From Rhodospirillaceae bacterium (GTDB lineage: Bacteria > Pseudomonadota > Alphaproteobacteria > Thalassobaculales > Thalassobaculaceae): a stretch of DNA of 64,000 nt. This document shows, in pieces, positions 35,906 to 45,342 of this stretch. The notes under the pieces were generated by a model. The model saw only the letters and a list, made by a program, of their open reading frames with translations. It had not been told where the DNA came from and did no database searches. Numbering within the stretch: the first letter of the stretch is position 1; each line of letters begins with the position of its first letter. A program made the position numbers and the translations under genes. The stretch is taken from positions 62,001-126,000 of the forward strand of contig JAGYJX010000020.1 in the NCBI GenBank assembly GCA_018401495.1, read 5' to 3'.

Positions 35906-36074
35906 GGGGCTGTTGTCCGATCCCTGGAACCGGACGGCCGGGCGATACCGCCCGGCGCCGGCGAGCCCGACAGCGACGCACGGACGTCGCGTCGTCGAGC
36001 CCCGATATCACGCTGTCTATATTGCAATCTCCGGCCGCCGCCGCAAGCGGCATCGTGGGGAGGTGGGACGCCCG

Positions 36075-36983
36075 CTACCGTCCGAGCACCAGCAGCAGGA
36101 TCGCCGCCGCCACCAGCAGGATTCCGAAGATCTCGATCCGGGTGGTCTTCTCGCGGAACACCACGACCGAGATGAAGAAGGTGAACAGCAACTCGATCTG
36201 CCCCAGCGCCCTGACATAGGCGGCGTTCTGAAGCGTGAAGGCGGTGAACCAGGCGATCGAGGCCAGCACCCCCGACAGCCCCACCACCAGCGACCACCGC
36301 CAGTGGACGACCACGTCGCGCAGGGTCTTCGGTTCGGTCGCCGCCAGATAGGCGCCCATCGCCAGGGTCTGCAGCACCACCGACACCGCCAGCGTGAAAG
36401 CGGCCGGCATCCAGGCGCCGTGCGGGTACTCCAGCGACAGCGAGGCGCCGCGGAAAAACACCACCGAAGCCCCGAGGAAGGCGCCGCAGGTCAGGCCGAT
36501 CAACGTCGACTTCTCGGTCATCCCGGCGAGCAGCCGGCGCACCGAGAGCCTCGCCTGGCCGGCCGACATCGCCATCACGCCAAGCATGGCGATGGCGATG
36601 GCGATCGACGGCACCAGCGTCACCGTGTCGCCGAGCATGACCAGACCGAGGAACGCGACCTGGACCACCTCGGTCTTCGAGTAGGTGGTTCCGACCGCGA
36701 AGTTGCGGAACGAGAACAGCCAGACCAGCAGGGCGGTGAAGATGATCTGCGACAGCCCGCCGGCCACGCAGTAGGCCAGGAACACCAGGTTGGGCTCGGG
36801 CCAGGGCAGGCCGGTCGCCTCCTTCAGGACGAACAGGTACAGCAGCGCGAAGGGGGCGGCGTACAGGAACCGGACATAGGCCGCGCCCAGGGTCGTCAGC
36901 CGGCCCTTGAGGTGCTTCTGCACCGCCGAGCGGATGTTCTGCATGAACGCGCCGACGATGGTGATCGGTATCCACAATTCCAT
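36075..36983 (-). CDS. EamA/DMT family transporter
   Basis: A 302-residue permease with ten predicted helices in two EamA halves (for example YVRFLYAAPFALLYLFVLKE, VAFLGLVMLGDTVTLVPSIA, FTFFISVVVFREKTTRIEIF). ATG 36983 gives the usual first helix ELWIPITIVGAFMQNIRS. The transported metabolite is unknown. It is divergent from the class III aminotransferase, so the pair may handle one amine compound. Confidence 0.88.
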   Translation of the reverse strand: MELWIPITIVGAFMQNIRSAVQKHLKGRLTTLGAAYVRFLYAAPFALLYLFVLKEATGLPWPEPNLVFLAYCVAGGLSQIIFTALLVWLFSFRNFAVGTTYSKTEVVQVAFLGLVMLGDTVTLVPSIAIAIAMLGVMAMSAGQARLSVRRLLAGMTEKSTLIGLTCGAFLGASVVFFRGASLSLEYPHGAWMPAAFTLAVSVVLQTLAMGAYLAATEPKTLRDVVVHWRWSLVVGLSGVLASIAWFTAFTLQNAAYVRALGQIELLFTFFISVVVFREKTTRIEIFGILLVAAAILLLVLGR

Positions 36984-37137
36984 GGTCGGGGCTCGATGGA
37001 CGCTTGATCGGGACGGCGTGCGGGGGTCTGCTGGCGGGATGGCGAGGTGGCCGAGCATGCCCGCGACCGTTGGCCAAGGCCAGGGCGATGGTGGCGGAGC
37101 GGCCCCGCGGAAATTGAGCGAGGCGGTGGAGAGCGAC

Positions 37138-38427
37138 ATGACCGGACTGGTGAAGAGCGAGGCGGAACTGGCGTTGATCGAGGCGGCGAAGCGGGTGCTG
37201 CCCGCCGGAGGATTCGGCAACTTCGCCACCGACGTCGTGATCCGCGAGGGCCGGGCCGGCCGGGTCTGGGACGAGAGCGGCAACGAGTACGTCGACTTCC
37301 TGCTCGGCTCCGGCCCGATGTTCATCGGCCACGCCCACCCCGAGGTGACCGAGGCGGTGCTGGCCCAGGTGCCGCGCGGCACGACGTTCTTCGCCAACAA
37401 CGCCGCCGGCATCCGCCTCGCCGAGGCGATCGTCGACGCGGTCGCCTGCGCCGACAAGGTTCGGTTCGTCAGCGCCGGCTCGGAGGCGACGCTGTACGCC
37501 ATGCGGGCGGCCCGCGCCCACCGCGGCCGCGACAAGATCCTGAAGTTCGAGGGCGGCTACCACGGCATGAGCGACTACTCGCTGATGAGCCTGGCGCCCA
37601 AGCGGCAGGCCAACTTCCCGCAGGCGATCCCGGATTCCGCCGGCATCCCGGCGCGGGTGCGCGACGAGATGCTGATCGCGCCGTTCAACGACCTCGACAC
37701 CGCCGCCAGCCTGATCCGCGAATACGCCGACGAGCTCGGCGGGGTGATCGTCGAGCCGTTCCAGCGGCTGATCCCGCCGCGCCCCGGCTTCCTGGAGGGC
37801 CTGCGCGAGTTGACCGCCAAGCACGGCATCCCGCTGATCTTCGACGAGGTGGTGACCGGATTCCGCCTCGCCTACGGCGGCGCCCAGGAGTTCTACGGGG
37901 TGACGCCGGACCTGTGCGCGCTCGGCAAGGTGATCGGCGGCGGCTTCCCGCTCGCCGCCGTCGCCGGGCGCGAGGAGTTCATGGCGCATTTCGACAAGGA
38001 GGCGGTCGGCGAGGATGCCTTCATGCCGCAGATCGGCACGCTCAGCGGCAATCCGGTGGCGGCGGTCGCCGGCCTCGTCACCATGGAGGTGCTGCGGCGG
38101 CCGGGCGCCTACGAGCGGGTGTTCGAGACCGGCCGGACCCTGATGGCGGGGCTCGACGCGGCGCTGAAGGAGGTCGGCATCCCGGCCCGGGTGGTCGGCG
38201 TGCCGCCGCTGTTCGACGTCGTGTTCACCGACGCCCCGGTCGAGGACTACCGCGGCGTGGCGCGCGGCGACGCCGCCAAGCTGCGGCGCTTCAACGCGCT
38301 GCTGCGCCAGCGCGGCATCCTCAAGGGCGAGAGCAAGTACTACGTCTCGCTGGCCCACGACGACGCCGACATCCGGCACACCCTGGACGCCTACCGGGAC
38401 GCGGCCAAGGCGCTGGCGGCGGGGTAG
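37138..38427 (+). CDS. Class III aminotransferase (glutamate-1-semialdehyde aminomutase-like)
   Basis: PLP enzyme of 429 residues. The PLP Lys is in LCALGKVIGGGFPLAAVAGR, the Asp that contacts the ring nitrogen is in PLIFDEVVTGFRLAYGG, and the cofactor phosphate loop is in VSAGSEATLYAMRAAR. The sequence is close to HemL, but many such genes outside the haem operon are omega-amino acid or beta-amino acid transaminases. ATG 37138 has GGAG 8 bases upstream. Confidence 0.9.
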   Translation: MTGLVKSEAELALIEAAKRVLPAGGFGNFATDVVIREGRAGRVWDESGNEYVDFLLGSGPMFIGHAHPEVTEAVLAQVPRGTTFFANNAAGIRLAEAIVDAVACADKVRFVSAGSEATLYAMRAARAHRGRDKILKFEGGYHGMSDYSLMSLAPKRQANFPQAIPDSAGIPARVRDEMLIAPFNDLDTAASLIREYADELGGVIVEPFQRLIPPRPGFLEGLRELTAKHGIPLIFDEVVTGFRLAYGGAQEFYGVTPDLCALGKVIGGGFPLAAVAGREEFMAHFDKEAVGEDAFMPQIGTLSGNPVAAVAGLVTMEVLRRPGAYERVFETGRTLMAGLDAALKEVGIPARVVGVPPLFDVVFTDAPVEDYRGVARGDAAKLRRFNALLRQRGILKGESKYYVSLAHDDADIRHTLDAYRDAAKALAAG

Positions 38428-38727
38428 GATTGACGGCTCTCAGTGGCGTGACGCTGCGAGATTGAGGCCGAGGCCGACACGAACTCCGCCTCCTATCCAG
38501 CGGGCGAGGCGGCCGGCGGCCCGAGAGGCGACGAACAGGCCTGGTCATCGGCGTGGCTCCTGACCGTTCCGCAGGTCGGTAACCAGCCCTTACGGCAAAT
38601 CGCCACCCTTCGCGCCCTTCGGGAGCCGAGACGCTCGTCTGGAGCATCATCTCTGACCGTCCTGGATTGACCGGTTCGCCGCGATCGGGCAGACACGCGG
38701 CGCGGCGGCCGGCGAAAGGTGCGCGTT
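38428..38727. other. 300-base region without a gene
   Basis: No ORF here has a plausible start and product, and I saw no strong hairpin with a U-run. It probably holds the end of the aminotransferase transcript and the promoter of the acetyltransferase. Confidence 0.5.
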
Positions 38728-39549
38728 ATGGCAGGGATACCCGTCGTTGCGACGGCGCGGGCTCGACTGGAGGTCATGACTTCCGCCGACGTGCCGGCGT
38801 TGGCCGCCATTTTGGCCGACCCCGACGTCGCCAAGAACATCACGGCCGACGCGTCCTCGCCCGAGCGCTGCCGCCTGGCCGCCGCGGCCCGCATCACCCG
38901 CTACGCCACGAACTGGGACGAGCACGGCTACGGCGTGTGGGGCATCCGAGAGGCGGACGACACGGCCGCGTCGCTGGGCGGCCTGCTCGGTTGGTGCGGC
39001 TTCGCGGCGCCTCACCACGGCGACGACCCGGAGATCCTGTACGGGCTCGGGCCCGCCTCCTGGGGGCGCGGCCTCGCGACCGAGGCGGCATCGGCCGCGA
39101 TCGACTGGCTGTTCTCGGCGCACCCGGCAGCCGGAGTGACGGCGATGGTATTCGGCCGCATCAACCCGGCCTCGGCCGCGGTGCTGGCGCGGCTCGGGTT
39201 GGAGCCGAATGGGCGTACGGCGATGCCGGACTTCCTGCCGGACCGCGCCTTCGCCGGGACGGTGCTCGACTACGAGATCTGGCGCCTGGGCCATGGCGCG
39301 ACCCGCGACCCCGAGGCGCTGCTGTTCCAGGCTCCCTACCGGGGCGGCCAATTCACCTCGCTGGGCATCCGCGAGTCGGTGGCGACCGAGAAGGCGTTCC
39401 AGGACGCCGCCAGGGCTCGTGCCGACTGCGCTGACGTCGACCGGGCGACGCTCGACCGCCGGGTCGCGGAAGCCTTCCGGCGCGGCCTCGCCGAGCCCTA
39501 TCTGGACTGCTACCGCCTCGACCGCGAGGGTTGGCGTCGCCGGGCGTGA
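38728..39549 (+). CDS. GNAT acetyltransferase (RimJ/RimL-like)
   Basis: A 273-residue protein with an Acetyltransf_3 N-terminal domain: LEVMTSADVPALAAILAD, the acetyl-CoA loop YGLGPASWGRGLATEAASAA, and INPASAAVLARLGLEPNGR. The last ~90 residues are an extension of unknown role. ATG 38728 is preferred to GTG 38719 because AAAGG then sits 8 bases upstream. Confidence 0.83.
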   Translation: MAGIPVVATARARLEVMTSADVPALAAILADPDVAKNITADASSPERCRLAAAARITRYATNWDEHGYGVWGIREADDTAASLGGLLGWCGFAAPHHGDDPEILYGLGPASWGRGLATEAASAAIDWLFSAHPAAGVTAMVFGRINPASAAVLARLGLEPNGRTAMPDFLPDRAFAGTVLDYEIWRLGHGATRDPEALLFQAPYRGGQFTSLGIRESVATEKAFQDAARARADCADVDRATLDRRVAEAFRRGLAEPYLDCYRLDREGWRRRA

Positions 39550-39589
39550 GCCGGCCCGTCAGTCGGCTCCCTTCCCGGGCTCGGATCTC

Positions 39590-40844
39590 CTAGCCGATCG
39601 CCCGCCACCAGCGGCGCGCCACCAGGATCGCCAGCAGACCCTGCGCGGTCAGCGCCACCGTCGCCGTCTGCGCTCCCAGCAGTTCCGCCAGGAAGCCGAG
39701 ATAGAAGAACCCGACCGGCCCGACGCCGATGCACACCGACAGCAGGCCGAGCAGGCGGGCCCGCATCTCGACCGGAGCGTGCTGGTAGACCAGGGTTGCC
39801 TGCATGACGCTGAACCCGGCGCCGCCGATCCCGACCAGCAGCAGGGCGCCGCCGGCCAGCGTCACCGAGGGCACCGTCGCGAACACGATCAAGGCGACCA
39901 TGTAGAGCGTGATGCCGCCGACATAGACCCGGCTGTACCACTGCGGCCGCGACAGGGCGGCGATCGCCAGGGCCCCGAGGAAGGCGCCGACGCCGTCGAT
40001 CCCGGCCAGCAGGCCGACACCCTCCGGGCCGAGGTTCAGGTGGTCCTTGCCGAGCACCGGGATCATGCTGGTGCACGGCCAGCCGAAGACGTTGAAGATC
40101 ACGGTCACCAGCAGCACGCCGGTCATCCGGCGGTCGCCGCGCACCCAGGCAAAGCCCTCGCGGACCCGCTGCAGCACCGGCGCGGTGTCGGTGACGCCGG
40201 TGCGGCTGCGGATCTGGATCCGCAGCGCCGCCACCAGCGCGATCGCGTACAGCGCGGCGCCCAGCCAGAACACCCCGGCGATGCCGGACGCCGCCAGGAT
40301 CAGCCCGCCGACCGTCGGTCCCAGCATCCGGCTGGCGTTGTTGGTGCCGACGTCCAGCGACATCGGCCGGGCCCATGCGCTCGGGGCCGACGGCGTCGCC
40401 GATCATCATCCGCCGAACCGGGTTGTCGGTCGCCCAGCCGAGCCCGTTGACGAAGCTGGCGACCGCCAGGTGCCAGACCTCCAGCAGGCCGAGCGAGCCG
40501 AGGATCGCGATGGCGAGCGAACTCGCCATCATCGCCAGCACCACGAAGATCAGCGCGCTGCGCCGCTCCAGCCGTTCGGCGACGGCGCCGAGGACGGCGC
40601 CGAACAACCCCATCGGCAGCAGCCGCAGCATGGTCAGCATGGCGACCATGAAGGCCGACCCGGTGGCCTGGTAGGCGAACACCCCGACCGCCAGCATTTC
40701 CAGCCAGCGGACCACGAACACGATCAGGCCGACGACCCACAGGCGCCGGAAGTCCGGCACCGCCAGCAGCCGGGCGCGCGGCCGCCGGATCCTGTCCGCG
40801 GACGGCTCGTCCCCGCCGGGGCCGCCCGCTCCAACTCGCTCCAA
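39590..40844 (-). CDS. MFS transporter, frameshifted
   Basis: About 417 residues after correcting one base near 40365, where the frames read VGPERMGPA and then MSLDVGTNNASRMLGP. It is a 12-helix permease of the enterobactin-exporter-like group (FRRLWVVGLIVFVVRWLEML, VYVGGITLYMVALIVFATV, LAELLGAQTATVALTAQGL). The start at 40844 is a TTG and is uncertain. The substrate is unknown. Confidence 0.8.
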
Positions 40845-41062
40845 AGGCGCTTCCTCGTGTGACGGCCCGGTTGGGCCCGGGCGCTGTCACAACTGTGTCA
40901 TGTCCGGTCCCGCGGCTTCAACCGACGCGCGGGAGCGGACGGTCTGCGCCGGCGGTTCCTGCTGTTCGGGCGACGGCGGCTGACGCATGATGGCCGCCGC
41001 GCTGCCGGCGGTCCGCCGGCCGGCGCCGGAGCGGGACCACGCAAACCGGGACGGCAGCGGCC

Positions 41063-42455
41063 ATGACGACGATCCAGAAGACCATTTCCCGATCGACGGC
41101 TCGATCTACGTGGAGCGCCCGACCGCGGACGCCGCGGCGGTCGACGCGGCCCTCGACCGGGCGGTGGCGGCCGCAGCGCGGCTGGCGGGCCACCCCGATC
41201 GCCGAGCGCCAGGCGGTGGTGCGCCGCGCCGTCGACTACTTCGCCGCCAACAAGCCGGCGATCGTCGAGGAACTGGCCTGGCAGATGGGCCGGCCGGTCG
41301 GGCAGGGCGGCGGCGAGATCGGCGGCCTCACCGAGCGCACCCTGCACATGGTCGACATCGCGCCGGCGGCGTTGGCCGACCTCGAGCCGGCCGCCAAGAG
41401 CGGCTTCACGCGGTTCGTGCGGCGCGACCCGGTCGGGGTGGTGGCGATCATCGCGCCGTGGAACTATCCCTACCTGACGGCGGTGAACGGCATCGTGCCG
41501 GCGCTGATGGCCGGCAACGCCGTGGTGCTGAAGCATTCGCACCAGACGCCGCTGTGCGCCGAGCGATTCGCCGCCGCGTTCGAGGCCGCACGGCCTGCCG
41601 GCGGGGGTCTTCCAGGTCCTGCACCTCACCCACGACGCCAGCGAGAAGCTGATCGCCGACCCGCGGATCGGCTTCGTCAACTTCACCGGCTCGGTCGCCG
41701 GCGGCCACGCCGTGCAGCGAGCGGCGAGCGCCCGGTTCATCGCCACCGGCCTGGAGCTCGGCGGCAAGGACCCGGCCTATGTCCGGGCCGACGCCCGGCT
41801 CGACCACGCCGTCGAGAACCTGGTGGACGGGGCGTTCTTCAACTCCGGCCAGTCGTGCTGCGGGATCGAGCGGATCTACGTCCACGCCGCGCTGTACGAT
41901 GCCTTCGTCGAGGGCGCGGTCGAGCTGACCCGCCAGTACCGGCTCGGCGACCCGCGCGACGCCGACACCAACCTCGGCCCGATGGCGCGCGCCGCCGCGG
42001 CCGATTTCGTGCGCGGCCAGGTCGGCGAGGCGGTGAAGGCCGGCGCCCGGGCGCTGATCGACCCGAGCGCCTTCCCGCGCGACGCCGCCGGCACGCCCTA
42101 CATGGCGCCGCAGATCCTGGTCGACGTCGACCACTCGATGCGGGTGATGACCGAGGAGAGCTTCGGCCCGGTGGTCGGCATCATGAAGGTCGCGTCGGAC
42201 GAGGAGGCGGTGCGGCTGATGAACGACAGCGCGTTCGGCCTGACCGCGGCGATCTGGACCACCGACGAGGCGGCGGCGCTGCGGCTCGGCGGCGAGCTCG
42301 AGACCGGCACGGTGTTCATGAACCGCTGCGACTACCTGGACCCGGCGCTGGCCTGGACCGGCGTGAAGGATTCCGGGCGCGGCTGCACGCTGTCGGCGCT
42401 CGGCTACGAGGCCCTGACCCGCCCGAAGAGCTTCCACCTGCGCACGACGCTCTGA
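41063..42455 (+). CDS. Aldehyde dehydrogenase, three apparent frameshifts
   Basis: NAD(P)-dependent aldehyde dehydrogenase of about 464 residues. The intact frames give SIYVERPTADAAAVDAAL, TPIAERQAVVRRAVDYFA, GVVAIIAPWNYPYLTAVNGI, FIATGLELGGKDPAYV (general base Glu) and FNSGQSCCGIERIYV (catalytic Cys). Frame changes are needed near 41092 (a C missing in TTCCCG), 41197 and 41594 (an extra A in GCCGCACGG). Three breaks in one gene could also mean decay, but all catalytic residues are kept and the window is rich in similar indels. Confidence 0.75.
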
Positions 42456-42777
42456 GCGTCGGCCTCGCCGCCAGCGCCCGTCGCACCGTGGGTTCCGGCT
42501 CGCCCACGCGCCGCGCGGGCGTCCGGAATGACGACAGGGGAGAGGTGGCTGCCGGCTGGCGAGGCGCTCGGTGGGCGTCCGGGTTGACGGCACAGAACGA
42601 GTCGATCCCGGTCAGGCCGCCCGCGACGAGCCCCGACAGCCGCGCCACGGCGCCGCCACCTCCCCCATAGTCGTCATTCCGGCCGCAGCGACAGCGTCGC
42701 GGAGAGCCGGAACCCACCCGCCGCCCCGTCCTCGCCACCGTCGGCCGTGGGTTCCGGCTCGGCCGCGCTGGGGCGGG
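42456..42777. repeat. Intergenic region with three copies of a REP-like element
   Basis: GTGGGTTCCGGCTC...GTCCGGAATGACGAC at 42488-42535 recurs in inverted orientation at 42670-42717 (GTCGTCATTCCGG...GCCGGAACCCAC), and a partial copy GTGGGTTCCGGCTC is at 42747-42760. They lie between convergent genes and could fold as a large hairpin. The same family appears at 16865-16990. No gene is seen in these 322 bases. Confidence 0.65.
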
Positions 42778-45199
42778 TCAGGCGCGGCCGAGCACGCGCT
42801 GCTCGAGAATCCAGGCCCGGTAGCGGGCGATCGGCATCGGCTGGGCGTACAGGAAGCCCTGGAACTCGTCGTAGCCGAGGTCGCGCAGGGTGGCGGCTTC
42901 CTCTTCGGTCTCGACGCCCTCGGCGATCACCGTCAGTCCGAGGGCGTGACCGAGGCCGACAATCGCCGAGGCGATCGAGCGGCCGTCGCCGCCGTTGACG
43001 TCGCCGGTGAAGCTGCGGTCGAGCTTCAGGTAGTCGATCGGCAGGCGCTTGAGGTGGCTGAGCGACGAATAGCCGGTGCCGAAATCGTCGATGGCGATGC
43101 GGATTCCAAAGGTCCGCAGGCCGGCCAGCATCGGGATGACCTCGTCGATCTGCTCCATGGTGGCGCTCTCGGTCACCTCGAACTGCAGCGCCGACGGCGG
43201 CACCCGGTGGGCCTCGAGGGCCTGGCGGGCGGTGCGCAGCATGTCGTCGTTCTGGAACTGGATGGCGGAGACGTTGACCGCCACCGGCACCAGCAGGCCG
43301 ATCTCGCGGGCCAGCCGCTCCTGGTCGGCGCAGACCTGGCGGACCACGAAGCGTCCGATGTCGAGGATCTGGCCGGTCGCCTCGGCCACCGGGATGAATT
43401 CGGCCGGGGAGATGAAGGTGCCGTCGTCGACCGGCCAGCGGATCAGCGCCTCGGCGCCGACCACGCGCCCGTCGCCGGCCCGGACCTTGGGCTGGTAGTG
43501 GACCTCCAGCCGGCCGTTCGCCAGCGCTTCCGCCAGCCGCCGCTCGATGTCATAGCGGCGCGCCGCTTCGGCGTTCATGGACTGGTCGGAGAACACCACC
43601 TGGCGGGCCCGCCGCAGGTTGGCGTTGCCGCAGGCGCGCTCGGCCGCCAGCGTCAGTTCCTCGGCGTTGCGCCCGTCGAACGGCCAGACCGCAGCACCGT
43701 AGGACAGGGTCGCCTGGACCGGCTGGCCGCCGATGGTGAACCGCGCCTGCAGCAGGTCGTCGAAGCGCTGGGCGAGGGTGATCAGGTCGCTCTCGTCGTC
43801 GACGTCGTGCATCAGCACGGCAAACTTGTCGCCGGGGAACTTGGCGATCAGCGACCGGCCGACCAGTTGCGAGCGCAGCCGCTCGCCGATCTGGCGCAGC
43901 AGCTCGTCGCCGCCGGCGAGGCCGAGGGCGTCGTTGAAGCCCTTCATCCGGTTGACGTTGATGAACAGCACGCCGAGGCGGCCGGGCCGGGCGTCGCGCA
44001 GGGCGAAGCCGAGCTGCTCCAGGAACAGCGCCTTGTTCGGCAGGTGGGTGAGGGCGTCGCGGGTCGCGAGTTCGCGGAGTTCCTGCTCGGCTCGCACCCG
44101 CGCCGTCACGTCGACCAGCGCGGTCTGCACCGCCCATTCGCCCTTCCAGCGGATCCGTCGACCGGCGACGTCGGCCAGGAAGCGACTGCCGTCACGCCGC
44201 AGCCGCGGCCGCGCGACCAGGTTGATCTCGTCGATGTCGTCGCGGTTCAGAAGGTCGACATACCCTTCCTGGGACCCGTCCGGCAGGATTGGGAAGGTGC
44301 GGCGGAAGTCGCACTCGTCCAGCATCTCGGTGGCGTCGGCGATACCCGAACATCCGGGCGGCGGCGTCGTTGGCGAACAGCAGTTCGAGGTTGCGGTGCA
44401 CCGCGATCGCCTGGATCGAGCCGTCGAGGATGTTCCGCAGCTTGATCTGCGCGTCTTCGGCCTCCTGGGTGCGGTGCGCGAGGTCGCGGACGGTGGAGAC
44501 GAACGCCCGCGCCATCTGGCCGATCTCGTCGTCGCGGCCGACCAGGTCGCCGGCGATCAGCGCCGCCGGGTTCAGGGACCCGCCGATCTCGCGGATCGCG
44601 CCGGCGAGCCGCCGCAACGGCCGGGCGGTGGTGACCAGGGCGATCACGAAGGTCGAGAGCGTCAGGGCGACGACCGAGCAGGCCGAGCGCCCAGACCGTC
44701 TTGGCGAACTGGTCGAGCACCAGGTCGTGGATCGCCGTGAAGTCGGCGCGCAGTGCCAAGGTTCCGACCGGCTGGGCGGTCTCGCCGATCGGTGCGCCCG
44801 CCCGCACCAGTTCCCGGACGTGGTTCAGATCCGGACGCGCGCGGGTCAGCAGCGACCGGCTCAGCCATTGCTCGCCTTCGACGGCGCGCTCGGCCTCCGC
44901 CACGCGCTCGCCGGCAGCGTCGAGCAGCACCGCGGTCGCGCACGAACTCGCCGTCGGCCAGCCCATCGACCAGGCGCCTGGCCTGCTGGAGGTTGAAGGT
45001 CCACAGCGCCTCCTCGGCGGCGCCCTCGACCGCGATCAGGCTGGCCGCCATTGCCTTGTCGGCGCGGTCCCAGGCGTCGCGGATCGTCAACTCCAGGCTG
45101 ACGCCCAGGACCACCGCCAGCACCACCGTCGACACGGCCGCGGTGAGCGCCATGAGCCGGGTGGTGAGCGATCGCAGTGGGCGCGAGTGGCGGCGGCAT
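42778..45199 (-). CDS. Membrane HAMP-PAS-GGDEF-EAL protein, multiple frameshifts
   Basis: Likely c-di-GMP phosphodiesterase with a periplasmic sensor. An N-terminal helix (LTAAVSTVVLAVVLGVSLEL) and a second one near 44660 bracket a ~120-residue periplasmic region. HAMP (LRRLAGAIREIGGSLNPAAL), PAS (SIQAIAVHRNLELLFAND), GGDEF and EAL follow. The GGDEF site is degenerate (FPGDKF), so the cyclase is probably inactive. The EAL site is intact (GAEALIRW, IDDFGTGYSSLSHL, LDRSFTGD, AEGVETEEEA). Frame changes are needed near 44345, 44690 and 44942. ATG 45199 needs a further one to join; otherwise ATG 45153 is the start. Confidence 0.8.
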
Positions 45200-45342
45200 G
45201 TGCTTCCCGAGACGGACGGCCCGACGCCGGCAACGTCAGCCGGCGGCCCGGCCGGTGGCGCGCTACCGCCAACCTCCGGGAATCGTCGTGATCCTATCGC
45301 GCAAGGGCTAACGAAACGCTAATGCCGGCGATGGAGCACCGG

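Noticed and set aside
41063..42455. Aldehyde dehydrogenase as a pseudogene
   Set aside because: It has three frame breaks, but all catalytic residues remain and the same kind of break is common across the window, so indel errors are more likely.
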